The notes beneath the pieces are model-generated. The model ran no database searches. It had not been told where the DNA came from and saw only the letters and a list, made by a program, of their open reading frames with translations. The position numbers and the translations under genes are program-made. Shown here one piece after another: positions 13,212 to 15,763 of a DNA stretch of 15,763 nt. Source of the DNA: Bacteroidia bacterium (lineage in GTDB: Bacteria > Bacteroidota > Bacteroidia > NS11-12g > UBA955); contig JALOAG010000020.1 in the NCBI GenBank assembly GCA_023228875.1, forward strand, positions 1 through 15,763, in the 5' to 3' direction. The first letter of the stretch is position 1. Every line of letters begins with the position of its first letter.

Positions 13212-14543
13212 ATGTTAGCGAATACTCACAAACTCATTTTCATCTCAATACTTTTTATTGGGTGGAATACCGTTCAGGCACAAGAGGTCTGGACACTAAA
13301 GCAATGTATTGACACGGCACAAGTGTATAATAAAAACTTGCAAATTAATCGTAACAACATCAGCATTAGCAAACAAAGAGAAAGGGAAGCAAAAGCCAAC
13401 CTAATCCCGAAAATCACTGCCAATGCAGATTACAAGTATTTTATGGAGTTGCCTACCCAACTAATGCCAATGAATGCGTTGAATACGCAAGCACCCGAAG
13501 GACAGTTTAGGGATTTACAATTTGGCGTTCCGCACAACATCAATGCAAATATACAATTGGCTATGCCTTTGTATAATCCACAAATTTATGGAGCGATTGA
13601 GAATACAAAAATTGCTAATGAATTAACTCAATTACAATATCAGAAAACAGAAGAACAAGTGTTATTTGATATAACAACACTTTATTACAACGCACAAATT
13701 CTAAAATATCAATTGGATTTTATGGATAGCAATCTGATTAATTCAAACAGATTGTTGCAAAATATGGAATTGCTAAAAAGTCAGTTGTTGGCAAAAGGTT
13801 CTGATGTAAACAAAGTGAAATTACAAACGGAACAATTAACCACGCAAAGAGAAAATGTTTATAGTAAATATTTACAAGTATTGAACGCTCTGAAAATGAA
13901 TATGGGCATTTCGTTAGAAGAAAATATAACGGTTGTAACCGATATTTTTCAACCAACATTAACAGATAATTCTTCTCGCAATTCATTGGATTTACAGCTT
14001 ATCAACATACAAAACAAACTATTGAACAATGAACTTAAAATCCTTAATCGTTCACGCTATTTGCCCTCTTTAAATTTGATTGCTTCTTATGGTACAACAG
14101 GTTTTGGGTATGACAAAACACCCAATGATTTTTTAGATTTCTATCCGATTGGTTTTGCAGGAATACAGCTTAGTTACCCACTTTTTAACGGTACCGTTAC
14201 ACAACGAAAAATCAATCAGAAAAAATTGGAAATCAATAATAATGAATTGCAAGCACAACTAATTTCTGACAAAAATGAAATGGAAATTGAAAATGCCATT
14301 CGTCAACGAAAGATTGCCGAAAACACCATTATTAATACAGAAAATCAAATTGAATTAGCCAAAACAATTTATGATCAAACCATACTACAACAAAAACAGG
14401 GTACAGCAAGTTTGACCGATGTTTTATTGGCTGACAATGCTTTGCGTGAAGCACAACAAAATTATTTAAACGCAATAATTGACTTTTTAAAAGCTGATTT
14501 GGAATTCAAAAAATTAACGGGAACTATTTCAATTAAGAATTAA
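13212..14543 (+). CDS. TolC-family outer-membrane efflux channel
   Basis: This gene encodes 443 residues. A signal peptide (about 1-23) ends in VQA before Q24, fitting signal peptidase I. The mature protein begins EVWTLKQCIDTA, the usual opening of outer-membrane efflux proteins, and has two repeats of long helices plus short strand hairpins: the first around YKYFMELP to the first coiled region, the second around LPSLNLIASYG and PLFNGTVTQRK. It forms the trimeric exit duct for the adaptor and the RND pump encoded next. This is the second channel in the window: the first is fused to CzcA, this one is free-standing and shares the family fold rather than close sequence. The last codons and the stop lie in the AATTAAG repeat. 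Confidence 0.92.
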   Translation: MLANTHKLIFISILFIGWNTVQAQEVWTLKQCIDTAQVYNKNLQINRNNISISKQREREAKANLIPKITANADYKYFMELPTQLMPMNALNTQAPEGQFRDLQFGVPHNINANIQLAMPLYNPQIYGAIENTKIANELTQLQYQKTEEQVLFDITTLYYNAQILKYQLDFMDSNLINSNRLLQNMELLKSQLLAKGSDVNKVKLQTEQLTTQRENVYSKYLQVLNALKMNMGISLEENITVVTDIFQPTLTDNSSRNSLDLQLINIQNKLLNNELKILNRSRYLPSLNLIASYGTTGFGYDKTPNDFLDFYPIGFAGIQLSYPLFNGTVTQRKINQKKLEINNNELQAQLISDKNEMEIENAIRQRKIAENTIINTENQIELAKTIYDQTILQQKQGTASLTDVLLADNALREAQQNYLNAIIDFLKADLEFKKLTGTISIKN

Positions 14544-14564
14544 AAATTAAGAATTAAGAATTAA
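14531..14564 (+). repeat. 34-nt AT-rich repeat, copy 2
   Basis: It matches the reverse complement of 9398-9431 at 32 of 34 positions. Its first 13 bases encode the C-terminus and stop of the TolC protein, and it ends 10 bases before the next start codon. Several AATTAAG units make up the segment. Confidence 0.6.
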
Positions 14565-14574
14565 AAGAGATAAA

Positions 14575-15624
14575 ATGAAAAAGATAATCTGGATAATAGC
14601 AGGTATTGCAATTGTTGGTTTGGTAATATTCAAATTGACAAGTAATAAAAAAACGACTGAAAGTAAGGTTTACCAATTCGATAAAGAAAAACCTATTTCC
14701 GTTGATGTGGACACTATTCGACTAAAAGACATCAATGAAAAAGGCATTTTTACAGGAACATTTGAACCTAATAAAGAAGTAAAAATCAGTGCTGAAACAC
14801 AAGGTAAAATCAATGCTGTTTTAGTAGATGTAGGTAGCTATGTTCAACAAGGGCAAACCCTCATTCAATTGGATAATTCACTTTTAAAACTACAACTACA
14901 AACCGTTGAAGTGCAAATTGAAGGCTTGCAAGATGATGTAAATCGTTACACTATTTTAACGGAAGCCGATGCCGTGCAAGGCGTTCAATTGGAAAAGGCA
15001 AAGTTGGGTTTAAAATCTGCAAAGGTGCAAAAAGCAACTTTGCAAGAACAAATCAATAAAACAACTATCAAAGCCCCATTTAGTGGTGTTGTAACAGCAA
15101 AATTAAGTGAAATTGGAGCTTTTGCAGCACCCGGAGTTCCTTTGTTGCAAATCACCGACATAAGCACACTTAAATTTACGGTAAACGTATCCGAAAGTAA
15201 TTTAAAGCAATTTCAACCCAATCAAAATTATAACATTTCAGCGGATGCTTTTCCTGAACTAACATTGAATGGAAAATTGTCTATGATTGGAAGTAAGGCT
15301 AATATGGGAAATAGTTTTCCTGTACAATTTCAAGTAGCAAACACAAAAAAATCAACTATAAAATCAGGAATGTTTGGAAAGGTTTCTCTATCCGAAAACG
15401 AAGTAAAACAAGGTATTATTATTCCGTCTTCTGCCATTATAAACAGTGAAAATCAAGCACAAGTTTATATCGTAAAAAATGGAAAATCAGTTTTACATAC
15501 GATTACGATTTCTAAAAACATCGGCAATAAAACGATTGTTTCAGGCGGTTTAAATGTTGGAGACATTATCGTAACAAATGGTTTTATCAATCTTTTTGAT
15601 GGGGCGAATATTAATATAAAATAA
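14575..15624 (+). CDS. HlyD/AcrA-type RND periplasmic adaptor
   Basis: This gene encodes 349 residues. An N-terminal membrane helix (about 4-21) has no lipobox Cys, so it is anchored by an uncleaved or ordinary signal segment, unlike the lipoprotein adaptor at 7717-8847. The barrel-sandwich halves are at about 69-102 (QGKINAVLVDVGSYVQQGQT) and about 160-200 (IKAPFSGVVTAKLSEIGAF), linked by a short coiled-coil hairpin (about 103-155). Beta-barrel and C-terminal domains follow. The short hairpin is typical of adaptors of the AcrAB type. It connects the TolC channel encoded just upstream (31-bp gap) with the RND pump that starts 12 bp downstream. Confidence 0.92.
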   Translation: MKKIIWIIAGIAIVGLVIFKLTSNKKTTESKVYQFDKEKPISVDVDTIRLKDINEKGIFTGTFEPNKEVKISAETQGKINAVLVDVGSYVQQGQTLIQLDNSLLKLQLQTVEVQIEGLQDDVNRYTILTEADAVQGVQLEKAKLGLKSAKVQKATLQEQINKTTIKAPFSGVVTAKLSEIGAFAAPGVPLLQITDISTLKFTVNVSESNLKQFQPNQNYNISADAFPELTLNGKLSMIGSKANMGNSFPVQFQVANTKKSTIKSGMFGKVSLSENEVKQGIIIPSSAIINSENQAQVYIVKNGKSVLHTITISKNIGNKTIVSGGLNVGDIIVTNGFINLFDGANINIK

Positions 15625-15636
15625 AATCAGCGAAAT

Positions 15637-15763
15637 ATGAATATTACAGAAATATCAATAAAACGACCATCGCTGATTATTGTTCTTTTCAGCGTATTTG
15701 CCCTTTTGGGAATTATCGGCTTTAAGAATTTGAGTTATGAATTAATGCCCGATTTTAACCAAC
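15637..15763 (+). CDS. RND (AcrB/HAE-type) inner-membrane pump, 5' part only
   Basis: The window ends after 42 codons. The visible start, MNITEISIKRPSLIIVLFSV, is a cytoplasmic amphipathic helix followed by TM1 (about residues 12-30) and then YELMPDFNQ, where the periplasmic domain begins; this is the classic opening of AcrB-type pumps. The IKRP sequence before TM1 is characteristic of the hydrophobe/amphiphile exporter branch, in contrast to the metal-type opening of the CzcA fusion. It follows the adaptor after 12 bp and completes the tripartite operon. Substrates cannot be inferred from this fragment. Confidence 0.85.
   Translation, partial: MNITEISIKRPSLIIVLFSVFALLGIIGFKNLSYELMPDFNQ

Overview
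The window looks like an accessory region of an AT-rich Bacteroidota genome. Supporting signs are TAnnTTTG-type -7 promoter elements, weak or absent Shine-Dalgarno sequences, a CzcA pump fused to its outer-membrane channel (an arrangement I associate with this phylum), and AATTAAG-type intergenic repeats. I cannot fix genus or family. All genes are on the + strand.

Left part (1-1636): one gene for a NYN-domain putative RNase with a C-terminal LOTUS/OST-HTH-like domain lies among hairpin-forming repeats. These are an imperfect palindrome (1-93) that contains a promoter, a 22+22 nt attC-like hairpin (133-243) that would sit in the 5' leader, and a 12-nt inverted repeat flanking the gene. About 600 bp of non-coding, patchwork DNA follows, with a set of nested complementary segments (1278-1386). 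I found no integrase or transposase.

Metal block (1637-11932): a TetR/AcrR regulator is followed by a His-rich lipoprotein, a small secreted His-rich protein, a 1448-residue CzcA-TolC fusion whose TM4 signature is of the divalent-cation type, a CzcB-like lipoprotein adaptor, a membrane-anchored CxxCH heme-binding-type protein, and a P-type ATPase of P2-like architecture with unusual M4/M6 residues. A plausible division of labour is that the ATPase moves cations from cytoplasm to periplasm, the His-rich proteins bind them there, and CzcA-CzcB-TolC expels them from the cell. No dedicated metal sensor (MerR, ArsR, two-component) is encoded in the window.

Right part (11949-15763, continuing beyond the window): a cupin, two small four-helix membrane proteins, and a second, separate tripartite efflux operon (TolC, HlyD-type adaptor, and the first 42 codons of an AcrB-type RND pump).

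The strongest structural observation is that the promoter/operator in front of tetR and the one in front of the cupin operon match at 38 of 39 positions, although they are about 10 kb apart. The simplest reading is that the TetR protein represses both its own gene and the right-hand efflux operon, and that the metal block was inserted between a regulator and its former neighbour. This is an inference from sequence alone.
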